In this document: piece by piece, positions 10,701 through 22,310 of the stretch
How positions within the stretch are numbered: position 1 is the first letter of the stretch
How the letters are laid out: each line of letters opens with the position of its first letter
Assembly: GCF_050436995.1 (NCBI RefSeq)
Contig: NC_134765.1
Span: forward strand, 10,567,501-10,631,500
From: Anticarsia gemmatalis
Lineage: Eukaryota; Arthropoda; Insecta; Lepidoptera; Erebidae
Length of the DNA: 64,000 bases
Reading direction: 5' to 3'
The notes under the pieces: model-generated
Databases searched by the model: none
Seen by the model: the letters and a program-made list of their open reading frames with translations, nothing else
What the model was told of the DNA's origin: nothing
Translations under genes and position numbers: made by a program

Positions 10701-13700
10701 GAGAATGGGTCATAATTTTCCCCGTTTTTGTAACATTTTTTACTGCTACTCTGCTCCTATTGGTTGTAGCGTGATGATATATAGCCTTCCTCAATAATTA
10801 TACTATGTAACACTGAAAGAATTTAAAATCGGACCAGTAATTCCTGAGATTAGCCCGTCGGAACAAACAAACAAAGAAACGAACTCTTCAGCTTTAGTAT
10901 AGATTATTAATAATAATATGGAATTATAGAAGAACTAATATGGCAGTTCTTAATGTAAGTCACTTTAAAATGAAGCTGTAAATAAATCCATCAGCAATTC
11001 CGTTTTTTTGCAAAAGTATGTAAATCCCTGTACTTTTTGCCTTTGTAACATTACGAAAATAAACATTGTTATGAATTATATTATGTAAAAATACCTACTG
11101 TATTGTGCGAACCGGAACTGTACGAGAATCTTACTTATCATAATTATTCTGTAGATAGGTACCTACATATTATTTATTATTATGTATTTCTCTAGGATTG
11201 ATTAGGATGATTTCTATTGATATTTCCTCAGTAAATAAAAAAAAACAAGACTTCTTCCCATAGGGGTAGCAAGAGACAACAGAACGCCACTTGGTACGAT
11301 CCTTACAAACTTTCTTTGCCTCACTCATATATATCCATACATCTTGTCATACAGAACTATTACGAAACTTATTTCAATAATTATAATTCTTCTGTGTATG
11401 TGTGTTCTCTGGGATGGATTGAAATCATTTAATTCTATTGGTCTTTTCTAAATACATTAATGAAATCACGCCTCTTCGTGAACGAAATGAAAATGAACGC
11501 CTCTTGGTACATTCTTTACAAATTTCCTTTCCTTCATTCGCATCTCACATTCATCTATTTGGGTCGAATGTTTTAACTTTTATGATAGTCGTTATAGTAA
11601 CTGAATCTACCACTAGCTCGGAAACGGGGTAGAGCCTTATGAGAAGAGCTAGCAAGAAAATCATGGCCATTCTTTTCAATCGCCAAAAAATTTACGATAT
11701 GGTTGATACAATATAAAATATATTTCTGTATATATAGTATATAGTTCTCTGTATCTGTTATTTGTATGTTTGTAAAATTTCTCACGTATTATAAAACAAT
11801 GTTGGTTTTAGTCACAGAAAAAATCTTTTGTGCCGCCAGATTGTTCTATAATTTGCATATTCCATATAGAATACTTATTTTTAAACCTTATTATGAAAAC
11901 AAGTTATTCTGGTTATAATTTATGTATGTAATATGTAATGTTACATGAAATAACTATTAAGTAATCTAAGGTATTCGGCAACTAAAATAGTTTTAAAATA
12001 AAGAAGATTTAAGCCCGGTTCTACTACTCCTAAATAAGAACATAATACATTAGATAACTTCTGTATAAGTACCTATAGTTGTTTGGATATGTCACTTTAT
12101 CCAGCAGATAAATTATCTGAAACTAGGCCTGAGGCAACACGATTGTATTTTGACTATTTTATTATTTTTTTAAAAGACAACTCCCTCACTTAAAATTGCT
12201 CTTGTGTCGCGGGGACTTTTACAAACGAACAACGGACACAAAGTACAACCAGACCCGAAACCATTATTTGTGGATCGCACAATTTTTTTTCCGTGTGGGA
12301 ATCGAACCCACGACCTCCCATCGCAGTACTGTAGTAGCGGCATGGCGACCTAAACCACTGGGCCACGGAGGTGTCAAATAAGAATTAAGACCCCAACCCA
12401 CACTTGGTCAACGTATGGCCTGATCCTTTCCTCGTATGGAAGGAGACCCTTGCCCAGCTGTGGGACAGTAACGGGTTAAAAAGTACTTACTGTCGCGACC
12501 TAGCTGCTTTATGACACAGGAAGGCCTCATTGGTGTATTTTTGGAACGAAGGCAAAGCGGAGATAAAAAGGTAGGTATGGATATTATTACAAAATTAATG
12601 TTTTGCATTATAATTCATTACACGGAACTTAGGCATATGCGAGGTTAATCAAGTGAAGAAATGTTTATAAAATCTGCGACTTATTTAAAAAACTAGTCCG
12701 ACTGGATACCTACTAGGTATATTATTACCTATATTAATTAAGACCACGCTAGTTCTTCATGGTAATAAAACTCATCAATAAAATTAATAATATTTACATA
12801 TAAGTAAGAAACCAGTCGTGCAGGATATTAAGTAAAATGTAACTTTTTTATAATAAGAGTAGATGTGATATTTCGGTTATCAATATTATTAGGATTTTTC
12901 TCTTTGTTTACATAGCTAAGTTGGGGACTTTGCATACCCTCAATAAATGTATTAAACATTTTTTTAGGCATGCAAGGTTTCATCCCTTAATATCTTCATT
13001 GCCTTAAAAAAAATCACACAATACTCACCAATAGTGAAAGGTATTTGGAACAAGCACCCAGTGACCTCCCTGTATCGAGGGCCGACGGACTCCATGACGA
13101 TGACGAAGGACACCACCATGGTGCCCGCGGTGGCCATGCCCAGGAGAGTACGGAGCAGCGTGAAGATGATGTAGTTGGGAGAGAACGGGATGATCAGACC
13201 GAAGATGATGACCGTTGTGATTGCTACCAGGAAGGTTATTTTGCGACCGTATCTGAAATTAGAAAAACACACATCTATACTAATATAATAAAGCTGAAGA
13301 GTTTGTTTGTTTGTTTGTTTGTTTGATTGTTTGTTTGTTTGTTTGTTTGTTTGTTTGAACGCGCTAATCTCAGTAACTACTGGTCCGATTTGAAAAATTC
13401 GTTCAGTGTTAGATAGCCCATTTATCGAGAAAGGCTATAGGCTATATAACATCACGCTACGGTCATTAGGAACGGAGTAGCAACGAAAAATGTTACAAAA
13501 ACGGGGAAAATTTTGACCCATTCTCTTAGGTGACGCAAGCGAAGTTACGCGGGTCAGCTAGTAATAAATAAAGAATCTATACTAATACTAATATACTAAT
13601 ACTCATATACTAATACTAATATACTAATACTAATACTAATCTATACTAATATTATAATCTATACTAATATTATAAAGCTGAAGAGTTTGTTTGTTTGATT

Positions 13701-16700
13701 GTTTGTTTGTTTGTTTGAACGCGCTAATCTCGGGAACTACTGGTCCGACTTGAAAAATTCTTTCAGTGTTAGATAGCCCATTTATCGAGGAAGGCATAGG
13801 CTATATATCATCACGCTACGACCAATAGGAGCAGAGTACCAGTGAAAAATGTTACAAAAACGGGGAAAATTATGATTCTCTTATGTGACGCAAGCGAAGT
13901 TGCGCGGGTCAGCTAGTCATCAAAATCGGTCCACCCAGTAAAAAGTTATGAGGTAACAAAAAAAAACACATTCAAATTGAGGACCTCCTCCTATTTTGAA
14001 GTCGGTTAATATATAATATTTCTTTCAATCATGTTGGAGTCGCCTTCCAGTATCAGCGGATGCAGCTGGATAACAGTACTGTACATGAAGCGACTATCGG
14101 GCCTCCACAACCCAGTTACCTGGGTTATAATACGATACCCTCGGTAAGACTGGTTGTCAGACTTTCAAGCTTCAAAAGAACTGGTAACAACTTCAAAGAT
14201 CTTTGTAAATAACAGCCGGGGCAAACGATTTAATGTGCCTTCCGAAACTCGGAGCTACTCAGTATGTATAATATCGTCATCCCTCCACGGAATAACTCCG
14301 GCAAGCGTAGCTTAACCTGAGAGATCGATCCGCGCCGCTGTTGTTACTTTACCACAAGCTTCAAACACCTCTGCCTATACTTTCGAGTATAACTGCCGTC
14401 ATTTTAGAAAATAAGTCATATAACCATATCAAACTATTTAGTCTTTCGCTATCATTTCCATTTATCAGAAAAAATGGGTAATAGGTATGGACACTTAAAG
14501 TTCGTATTAATATTATTAGAATCTAACGCAACGAATCTTATTTACATCAAAATTAACCTTGACATTAAAAAAGCTAAACATGCTAATAATATTCAAGCAG
14601 AAACACATACAAACATACATACAAATACTATGACAGTGATAAGTACAACTTGGCTAAAAGCTACCAGATCTATACTAATCTATACTAATATAATAAAGCT
14701 GAAGAGTTTGTTTGTTTGTTTTTTTTAACGCGCTAATCTCAGAAACTACAGGTCCGATTTGAAAAAATATTTCAGTGTTAGATAGCCTATTTATTGAGAA
14801 AGGCTATAGGCTATATATCATCACGCTACGACCAATAGGAGCAGAGTACCCGTAAAAAATGTTACAAAAACGGGGAAAATTATGACCCATTCTCTCTTAT
14901 CTGACGCAAGCGAAGTTGCGCGGGTCAGCTAGTGTTTTATAAAATCGCTTAACATGACAGGCAATTAATTAGCTACAAGTTATTTTAAGACTTATTAAAA
15001 TAGGGTATTCTGGTCTTGGATATTTTTAATGATCCTATATTATTTTTTATCATTACATAATATTAAAATGGTAATTTTATGCTAATATCTTTGCTTGTTA
15101 TCTCATTCTGAGAGTCATACATTAAAACATAATCAAATAATTTTGACTTTTTTAAATTGTCTTGGTCATTGACCGACTGTTCACAATTGACGTTAGTTCG
15201 ATTCCCTAGTTGAGTAAGACTAGATTTAGATTGCACTAGAGGCCGCCCGCGACGTTCGTGTGGAAACCCTTCCCGTGTAAATCCCTATCCCAATTTTCCG
15301 GAATAAAAAGTAGCCCATATGTTATCCTGGGTCTTCAGCTACCTATATACCAAATTTCATCGTAATGGGTTCAGTAGTAAATACTACGCAAATGCGTGTA
15401 AGAGTAACAAACATCCGTACATACTGACAAACTCGTAAACATTAGCATTATAATATTAGTATCATCAGTAGATATCACGCTATAATACCTTTTTTCCGTT
15501 ATATTATTACCTCAAGTATGTACGGTTAAAAATAGGTACGTCTGTCTTCCCCTTTTTAAACATAATCGATAAACAAAAACCTTACTACCAAACTACTTCC
15601 TAATAGTTTCCGTGACATTGTGACAAATGACTGGCCATGACCGTCATGTCTACTCGTGGCCGTGAACAGCGAGCATGACGTTTGAATGATGATCGTCATT
15701 CATGTGTAGTGGCTATGAAGTTAAGGTGGGATTACATTAGCTTGACTTACATTTATATTGAAACTAGATGTATTTGAATATCCATATTTTTCTATTGAAG
15801 CCTTATTAGACGGTCACTGGCAGTGAAGATGACTCGAATATATCTAATATTATAAATGAGAAGGTTTGTAAGAATGACTCTTTCACACAAAAACTACTTA
15901 CACTAATTTGGTACACATATATTTTATGACCTCAGACCTAGATTAACACATCAGACAGAAAACTTTTTACCCCGTTAAATCTATTCGTATAGTCGTTCGC
16001 ATATTCATAGTCGTGGGCAGAAGCCAGAGTCCAAGTAAGTCAAGAAGGTCAATTTAGAGTTTCTGGGTCAAGAAAATGTTAGTGTTTAGGAAGTTCTGAT
16101 CGTAAACGAATTAAAAGGAAATTACAAAATAAAGATTACAAGTGCCTACAAGTATTAGAAACATGTATGATTCGGTATTATGAAGTTACCCTACAGTAAT
16201 GTAACTAATCTAACAATGTATTGTGTTACATGGCGTCAAGTAGTTAAGATTATTGCTATAAAGCCTGTAATGTTCACAGATAACGTGTTTATGATCATAA
16301 CATTCATAATACTGTTACAATAGACTAGTTACGAAATGTTCGAGTGCCTCTTTAATCTATACTAATCTATATCTATACTAATATTATAAAGCTGAAGAGT
16401 TTGTTTGTTTGTTTGAACGCGCTAATCTCGGGAACTACTGGTCCGATTTGAAAAATTCTTTCAGTGTAAGATAGCCCATTTATCGAGGCAGGCTATAGGC
16501 TATATATCATCACGCTACGACTAATTGGAGCAGAGTACCACTGAAAAATGTTACAAATACGGGGAAAATTATGATTCTTTTATGTGACGCAAACGAAGTT
16601 GCGCGGGTCAGACAGTACAATAATATTTGTATAACTGTTTAATGATCGAACTTTTTATATTGCTAAGTTATTTGTGAGCAGTGATAGCTTAGCCTCTGTA

Positions 16701-19403
16701 TACTCCAATAACTTAGTCGAGAGCCTTATTCTTGAGAACCAAGGCTCGTGGCTGACTGATGTACATACATACATAAGTACATATCGCATCTTTACAAGAA
16801 CAACGTGACATTTATTAAACAACAACTTTACAAGAGAGCAATTTTGAATATTTAAGCGTTGATCAATACAAAAATATTGACAATTTAATTTTACTGTAAT
16901 TAATGTGCTTTCTGAAAATAAGCAAAAAAAATATACCTTAATTCAACTTATTAGTGATGGATATCGAATAATAAAAATAACGTTTTTGAGATGTCACGTT
17001 GTTCTTGTAAAGAGGCGATATTATCACGCCTGTTATAGCAGAAGGAGTAGGCAGAGGAGTTTGAATTACACCTACTTTTGGCTCTTTACAATGTTAGTCT
17101 CATGTAACAGGGGGCACGTTACCAAACTCCGGGTTATAAATGAGAAATATTTTAATGTAAATAAAAAAAACGTTTTTTTTCCCGACACAAGAATCGACCC
17201 AGAGACCTCGTGATTGGCACTCGGATGCCTTATGTACAAAGCCTTATGAAGGTTGATGCCCAGCATTGGGATAAAATACTATTTGAAGGTTTACAGCGTT
17301 TTATGATAAAAATAAATGTTCTTTTCATTTCACCCTGGCCTGGTTTAAAAGTATCAAGAATTTAATGTTTATCTTTGTTAATCAACAATGACAAATTAAG
17401 AATTTGTGTATATTTTAATTTAATTATTTACTTTTACAAACTAACCTTCATGTGATATGGTAATGATAACACACTTATTTTAAAGACAATTTATAAGGCG
17501 AACATGTCTACAGACGCATATAAAAAGACATTCAGTATAAAAAAAACGGTTTCAGAGCAAAACATTTTAAAACAAAATGTAACCACAATAATTTCTCTGC
17601 ACACAAAAGCTCGATATTTGGGTACCTCACGAGCTCACTGAAAGAAACCTAATGAACAGTGTACTCATTTGTGATTCTTGAAACCAAAGAAATTTTATCA
17701 CAAGTTCATACATACTATAATGCGAAAAGACTTTTTCGCCGACCTAATATTCCCTTTTTATAATTTAACATTAAATAAATACTTTAAATACTGAATTACC
17801 TCACTAGGAACTTAAACAAACGGTATTAACCGTGTCACGGTAATTTTCACAATAGGGAACACAAACATCCACTGTTTCAGTATAATATTTGTAATAAGTA
17901 ATGTTGAAACAGCTGGTTTTACCTGAAATTATTATCACACACCTAGATATTAGTTATTGTTAAAGTAATATTAACAAAATAATGAACCACCTAATGGCCT
18001 TGTTTCAAAAATAGTGTAAGCAGGTGACTTAATAATACCACACCTTTTTCGGTAAAGCATAATAACTTGACTTGGTTTCTTCACCGTTAGAGCATGTGAC
18101 AATTATTTCTAATACACACACAACTTCAAAAAGTCATTGGTGTGTTACCTAAGGTTCGAACCTGTTACCACTTGCGTAGGATGTGCTAACTTAAACCACT
18201 CGGCTATCACTGGTTGTAATATCATGTAAATATATTTACCTAAAGGTTTTATCGTTTGTGAGTACTTAATGATACAGGTCATTGATTGTGTTATATTTTT
18301 GTCTCAAATAGTTCTTACCTCAAGTGACTTGCTTCTGAAATATCTTATCTACGTTTCTAATTTATCACACACTTCTCACGTACAAAAGTTGCCGAGCCGC
18401 AAACCACATGCCAATGTAAAATAGTTTACTAGAATATACAAAAAAGTTGTCGATCCGCCAACACATATAAAATATGTTATATAGCCTATAGCCTTCCTCA
18501 ATAAATAGGCTATCTAACACTGAAAGAATTTTTCAAATCGGATCCGTAGTTCCTGAGATTAGCGCGTTCAAACAAACAAACAAACAAACAAACTCTCCAG
18601 CTTTTTAATATTAAGTATAGATTATAGTTTACTAGAATATATTGGTTCATACTGAAATAGGAAACCAACCTATAACACTCACAGCGTTATATTTTAATTG
18701 CATGCATTAGTTTATATTTATTTAACCCATAACTTTCCCACTGCAAGGCAAGGGTCTCCTCTGAACAAGGGAGGGCTTAGGCCTTGAGTCCACCACGCTA
18801 ACCAAGTGCGGGTTGGGGCCTTTGCATACCGTCAAAAAATGTGTCAAACAAAATTTAGGCATAATTTGTCATTTATATTAAAAAAGATAAAATCTACCCT
18901 ATTTTATTTTTAAACATCCCTTTACAAATTTGGTTTCACATTAACAAAAGATTCTAAAAGACTCTTTTTCTCATAAACACATGTAAAAGAAAAAAACAGA
19001 CTCACCTGTCAGACAAAAATCCAAAAGTTATACTGCCAACCAGGACTCCTAATTGAAGCATCATCTGGGTAAAGCTGGCCAGCCATCTTCTATCACAAAT
19101 AAGATCCCACTCGGACACTATCGTATTATCAAACGGGCTCGTATCATACTCATATTCTAAACAATCTTTATAACATGTATTGTTAAAAACCTCTTCTGTA
19201 GAATTACCCAAATTTACACAACGAAATATTAAATTTGGGGTCAAGAATAGTATGGCCATTTGCACCCATCCAGAGCTTAGTTTGACCAATGATATGGTAC
19301 TGAACACTAAGAACTGCCATCTTCCGAAGTCGCCAAGAAGTTTTGCAAATGGATCCTGCTTTGGTACACTGTTGGTTATCTGATTTGATAGTTTGACCAC
19401 CAT
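7792..19403 (-). CDS. Organic cation transporter-like protein (SLC22 family, MFS), complete
   Basis: Five exons on the minus strand: 19006-19403, 13029-13252, 10351-10534, 8750-8996, 7792-8226. All junctions are AG/GT and in phase, giving 495 residues. The start ATG at 19403-19401 has A at -3 and in-frame stops upstream. SLC22 hallmarks: TM1, then a long extracellular loop (about 60-105) with Cys62, Cys77, Cys81, Cys103 and N-glycosylation sites at N67 and N74; the MFS loop 2-3 motif DRYGRK (132-137); ESPRWL (about 245-250) before the large cytoplasmic loop; SELYPTVVRN (418-426) and LPETKG near the C-terminus. Twelve membrane segments are expected. Role known for the family: plasma-membrane transport of organic cations, anions or zwitterions such as carnitine; the substrate here is not deducible. 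Introns carry Helitrons, SINEs and retroposon tails; intron 1 is 5.75 kb. It is convergent with the lipase gene. Confidence 0.95.
8286..8505 (+). mobile_element. tRNA-headed SINE (family B), 5'-truncated
   Basis: Contains TTGATTCCCAGCACGGGT (B-box end), TTTATATTAGAATATTTTTC, GGCAATAGGCTCGC, ACACCTTCCTAAACAGGCG and GTGATATT. The same body occurs at 9358-9575, 17012-17225 and 19910-20195. In SLC22 intron 4. Confidence 0.6.
8525..8665 (+). repeat. LINE 3'-tail-like repeat (CGAGCTAGTAG family)
   Basis: Contains CTTCTCATAAGG, CCGAGCTAGTAG, GATTCAGT-like sequence, ATGACTATCATAAGTG and a terminal AATAAATAAATGG tail. Similar blocks at 11563-11675 (-) and 30305-30425 (+). An end in AATAAATGATTTTGATTTTGA-type sequence is usual for a non-LTR 3' terminus. 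In SLC22 intron 4 region. Confidence 0.5.
9358..9575 (+). mobile_element. tRNA-headed SINE (family B)
   Basis: Head CTGGAGCGCCGTTGGTTCTG, CTCGGGTTTGATTCCGTGG (B box), body TTTATATTAGGATATTTCTC and GGTAATAGGCTCG, end AACAGGTGTGATATTATG. In the SLC22 intron at 8997-10350. Confidence 0.7.
10670..10903 (-). mobile_element. Lep1-like Helitron with damaged 3' end
   Basis: The terminal CTAGCTGACC is replaced by unrelated sequence; the hairpin and the rest are recognisable. It sits in SLC22 intron 3 (10535-13028). Confidence 0.8.
11255..11345 (-). mobile_element. Retroposon reverse-transcriptase tail fragment
   Basis: The minus strand reads SEAKKVCKDRTKWRSVVS in one frame, like the end of a LINE polyprotein. 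Related, more broken pieces lie at 7570-7690 and 11462-11560 on the minus strand and at 57280-57335 on the plus strand (EAREVCKDRTQWRP). In SLC22 intron 3. Confidence 0.5.
12170..12373 (-). mobile_element. tRNA-headed SINE (family A)
   Basis: Read on the minus strand it begins CCTCCGTGGCCCAGTGG (A-box-like), then GGGTTCGATTCCCACACGG (B-box-like), TTGTGCGATCCACAAATAAT-like sequence, GGGTCTGGTTGTAC and a short A-rich tail. Family A also occurs at 27329-27490, 33171-33375 and 36578-36791. In SLC22 intron 3. Confidence 0.75.
12385..12475 (-). repeat. Fragment of the CTGGGCAAGGGTCTCC repeat family
   Basis: On the minus strand it reads CCGTTACTGTCCCACAGC, GGGCAAGGGTCTCC and ACCAAGTGTGGGTTGGG. It directly follows the SINE at 12170-12373. 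Confidence 0.6.
13274..13561 (+). mobile_element. Lep1-like Helitron next to an SLC22 splice acceptor
   Basis: Full length, with a long (GTTT)n tract. Its TC end begins 22 bases beyond the 13252 exon border, so it lies in the region expected to hold the branch point of SLC22 intron 1 (minus strand). Confidence 0.85.
13576..13916 (+). mobile_element. Lep1-like Helitron with multiplied 5' end
   Basis: The body and CTAG end are normal. At the 5' side, about 100 bases hold repeated TATACTAATA/TCTATACTAATATTATAA units, with three TCTATACTAATA starts in a row. It lies 15 bases after the preceding Helitron, in the same orientation. Confidence 0.85.
14028..14330 (-). repeat. Interspersed repeat (GGTAACTGGGTTGTGGAGG family)
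   Basis: Longest copy in the window, in SLC22 intron 1, in reverse: GGAGTCGCCTTCCAGTATCA through CCCAGTTACCTGGGTTATA to GCCTTCCGAAACTCGGAG. Confidence 0.6.
14669..14932 (+). mobile_element. Lep1-like Helitron with doubled 5' end
   Basis: TCTATACTAA occurs twice in tandem (14669 and 14679) before AAAGCTGAAGAG. The GTTT tract is short and followed by a T-run. The CTAG end is intact. It lies in SLC22 intron 1. Confidence 0.85.
15236..15465 (-). mobile_element. Interspersed repeat, CTAG-ended, with AAAAAGTAGCC core
   Basis: Reads CTAGAGGCCGCCCGCGAC, then CGGAATAAAAAGTAGCC, ACCAAATTTCATCGTAAT, and ends TTATAATATTAGTATCA. The same core recurs at 22311-22528 and 35340-35628. It may be a Helitron-related non-autonomous family. 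It lies in SLC22 intron 1. Confidence 0.55.
16356..16615 (+). mobile_element. Lep1-like Helitron with tripled 5' end and mutated 3' end
   Basis: The start reads TCTATACTAATCTATATCTATACTAATA. The 3' end is GGTCAGACAG instead of GGTCAGCTAG, so this copy is probably immobile. It lies in SLC22 intron 1. Confidence 0.8.
17012..17225 (-). mobile_element. tRNA-headed SINE (family B)
   Basis: Plus-strand reading goes TATCACGCCTGTTATAGCAG, AATGTTAGTCTCATGTAACA, GGGGGCACGTTACC, to CCCGACACAAGAATCGACCC, the reversed B box. In SLC22 intron 1. Confidence 0.65.
18472..18621 (-). mobile_element. Lep1-like Helitron fragment (5' half)
   Basis: Only the part from the TCTATACT end to the ATATAACAT region is present; the half with the hairpin and CTAG is missing. 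It lies in SLC22 intron 1. Confidence 0.8.
18724..18860 (+). repeat. Fragment of the CTGGGCAAGGGTCTCC repeat family
   Basis: Reads AGGCAAGGGTCTCCTC, GGCCTTGAGTCCACCACG and AGTGCGGGTTGGGG, then decays into AT-rich sequence about 130 bases before the SLC22 first-exon donor. Confidence 0.6.
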
Positions 19404-19860
19404 TTTGATTAATAATTAACACATTCACGAAAGCCCTTTTAAATATTTTGCTACGTTCTTGGTTTTGAACACATTTGTCACTTTTATATAGTTGAGTACG
19501 TAGTTTTAACTTTGTTTGTAAAAATAGTTTATTTTATAGAAATATTTGATTGTTTTTAGCACTGTTAACACACTTTTATTTTATTATTTCATTTCAATTA
19601 TATTTTTTCCTTAGTTAATTTTATTAAAATCACTTCTCATTAATTAATTTTCAAAATATTTTGTATTTGTTTTTATTTATTTGTTATTTCACTATATTTT
19701 CTTCAATTCAGCCGAATAAAATCACAGTTTATTTAATTATTTTCTTAATATTACACAGAAATATTTATTTATCAAGTTCTTGATATTATTTTATTAAATT
19801 TTCTTTGTCCGTTGAGACGTCCGCACCGTGTCAACGCCGACTGTATCTGTTGCAAACAAA
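19404..19860 (-). promoter_or_regulatory. 5' UTR and possible promoter region of the SLC22 gene
   Basis: Upstream of the SLC22 ATG the sequence is very AT-rich to about 19800. It then turns GC/CpG-richer at 19801-19850, where the minus strand carries ACAGTC, a partial match to the arthropod initiator. No clear TATA box is seen at the right spacing. A separate 5' UTR exon cannot be excluded. Confidence 0.3.
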
Positions 19861-19909
19861 ACACACTCGTCAGATTACATACAAAAATAGTATTAAGCAA
19901 TATAACGAC

Positions 19910-20195
19910 ATATATACATAATACCATATACATAGAAGTGTAGACAGAGGTGCATGAAATACACGCTCATTTCAGCATTAACAATGTAAGTCCCATGTAA
20001 TAGGGGGCGAGCCTATTGCATTAAACCGGGCACGTTACCGTATTCTGGATTATAATTAATATATGTATATAGGAAATAATTGAGAATAATCAAATATAGT
20101 AAAAGACCAATAGTACTTTGTCCGAATTGGATATCGAACCCGGGACTTCGTAGTCAACAGTCGTATACACTACCAACCGCGCTGCAGAGGCACTC
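19910..20195 (-). mobile_element. tRNA-headed SINE (family B), near full length
   Basis: On the minus strand: CTCTGCAGCGCGGTTGGTAG (A box), CCCGGGTTCGATATCC (B box), then the shared body with GGGCACGTTACC reversed. It lies just upstream of the SLC22 5' end. Confidence 0.75.
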
Positions 20196-20683
20196 GGGAG
20201 CAATATTCTTTAAATTAAATACTTAATATTATTTTTTTAAATACATTGTTCTATCATTTAAACTATTAAGTAAGTAAATTACTAAGCCCGTTTAACAAAT
20301 TTTTTGTATTGCAATAGTTTTTATGTATGTTAATTGATCGTAATTGCCGTGACTGAGAATCGTTTAATTTAATTGGACATGATTAATGAGTTAATTTTAC
20401 TTCTGTTCAGAAGAGAGGCGTTAACTCAGAGTTTTTTTTAGTACAGTGAACGCGGTGACAATGACAGATTAGGGTAAGTTTAAATTAAAATTGAAACAAG
20501 CGGGTACATTTTGACATTACGACGGTTATATTACGCGAAATGACATAACCTCATGAACACAAGATATAGGTTCTCGGATCATAACATTTTAGGAGGGAAT
20601 CTTCTTCAATGGAACGGTTAATGTTTACTGAATTTAAAACCGGGTTACTAAGAGACTATTTCAAATAATAAGCAAATAAATTC

Positions 20684-20935
20684 TAGGGTCGGCAGACCAA
20701 AGTACTTAAGTCAAAAAATCGAACTTTACAGGAACAATAAAAAACGTGTTTTATTCCTTCTTGGAATTTTCAAATTGTGCAAGGCTGATAAGGTACACCA
20801 CTTAGTATGCTGGGAATTATTTCTCAGTGAGTTAAGTGCTTTAGTCAGATGGCGTATTGAATTATTTGAAGTCGAGAGACCTAATAAAAAAAATATCGAA
20901 TTTTTTGACTTATGTTCTTTAGTCTGCCGATCCTA
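20684..20935. mobile_element. Inverted-repeat (MITE-like) element, 252 bp
   Basis: Terminal inverted repeats of about 38 bases: the left arm starts TAGGGTCGGCAGACCAAAG, and the right arm, reversed, reads TAGGATCGGCAGACTAAAG and continues with AAGTCAAAAAAT in both. The interior is noncoding. A TA target duplication is possible because both ends read TA. Confidence 0.75.
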
Positions 20936-21093
20936 CCATTACTCGTCTTGTTAAAGGTAAGATAAGTATCTTCATATCAAACTATTATAAATTCTTAAAT
21001 CTTCTGCGATAGTAAGTTTATCGTGCATTGTTCTCAGAGATTAGGAGATCTATGTCAATAGAAGAGATTATTTAAATAACAATCATATTTATG

Positions 21094-21584
21094 TATATGT
21101 TACTGTAAAAGCCCGACCTGTGGTAAATCCTAAGATTTTCCGGTAAAACCTAAGATTTACCAACTCTCAACGGTAAAAGTCCGAACAAGCCAGAGTTTAA
21201 AAACTATGTTACTATATATAAAAAAATCCTCCTTCATAACTATGTTTATAACTATTTCACGGTATAATTATATACTGTGACATAATTATAAAGAAGGAGT
21301 TTTGGGCAAAGCGACATGGGTAGGTTAGGTTAGAAGGCTAAGGTGGGAGCGAGCGAAGCGAAGCTCCCACCTTAGCCTTTGTGGTTATTTTTTTTTAACC
21401 ACCCAGAAGGAGGAGCCCCGCGAAGCGGGGCTCCAGCGACATCTCGATATCATCAAGTGAGTATAGGTAAAAGTTCGAATTAAAAGAATTGTTCGGACTT
21501 TTACCATTGCGAGTTGGTAAATCTTAGGTTATACCGGAAAATCTTAGGATTTACCATCGTTCGGGCTTTTACAGTAACATATAT
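21094..21584. mobile_element. Long foldback element with nested hairpins, 491 bp
   Basis: The two 94-base arms (21094-21187 and 21491-21584) are inverted copies with about six mismatches, beginning TATATGTTACTGTAAAAGCC. Each arm has TAAAAGYCCGA at both its outer and inner end. Between the arms are two GC-rich perfect hairpins at about 21344-21378 and 21414-21434. No coding capacity. The class is unknown; it could be a MITE or another foldback element. Confidence 0.8.
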
Positions 21585-21755
21585 ACGAATGTACATAATA
21601 TAAACTAGATAAGATGGATTTTGATAACTCTATGTCTGTATAGACATATTCATCTTGTCGTATTTTAGCCCTTTAAATATTTTAGATACCTTTATGGATT
21701 TTAGCAACATTTCAGGCCGTCTCTTTTGTCCGAAAGTCCTCACAAGCAACAAAAA

Positions 21756-21989
21756 TCTATGCTAATTATACCTATATAGCTGAAAAGTTTGTTTGTTTGT
21801 TTGAACGCGCTAATCTCAGGATCTACGGGTCCGATTTGAAAAATTCTTCCAGTGTTAGATAGCCCATCTGTACAACATCACGCTACGGACATAAGGAGCG
21901 GAGGAGCAACGAAATATGTTACAAAAACGGGGAAAATTATGACCCATTCTCTCATATGTGACGTAAGAAAAGTTGCGCGGGTCAGCTAG
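21756..21989 (+). mobile_element. Lep1-like Helitron, diverged
   Basis: It starts TCTATGCTAATTATAC and ends GTCAGCTAG, with a short internal deletion around the ATCGAGGAAGG region and a damaged hairpin. Confidence 0.75.
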
Positions 21990-22310
21990 TCAGTAATAAG
22001 CACGTAAATATATTTAAAGTAATTGCACCTTTTCTTGATTTTGAATAATCTTGAGGTTTTCCTCAATAATAACCTACCTTATTCAATAACACGTACAGAG
22101 GCGCCCTCTATGTTTATGTATAATTTTGATACAACTCGTTAAACAGGATGCGGTTTCTGTACATTTTTGAATGACGCAACAGACGTCGTAATGACGCGAT
22201 TTTCGAAAAAAGTTATCGTGTGTGGTGCTTTTTAAACGGTATAAGTATATAATAATATGTAATGATTTTCCAGTTACATTAATTGTACTCTTTTCTTGTG
22301 ATTATAATAC

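Noticed and set aside
21320..21340. Telomere-like TTAGG repeat
   Set aside because: Only about two units (TAGGTTAGGTTAG), too few to indicate telomeric DNA.
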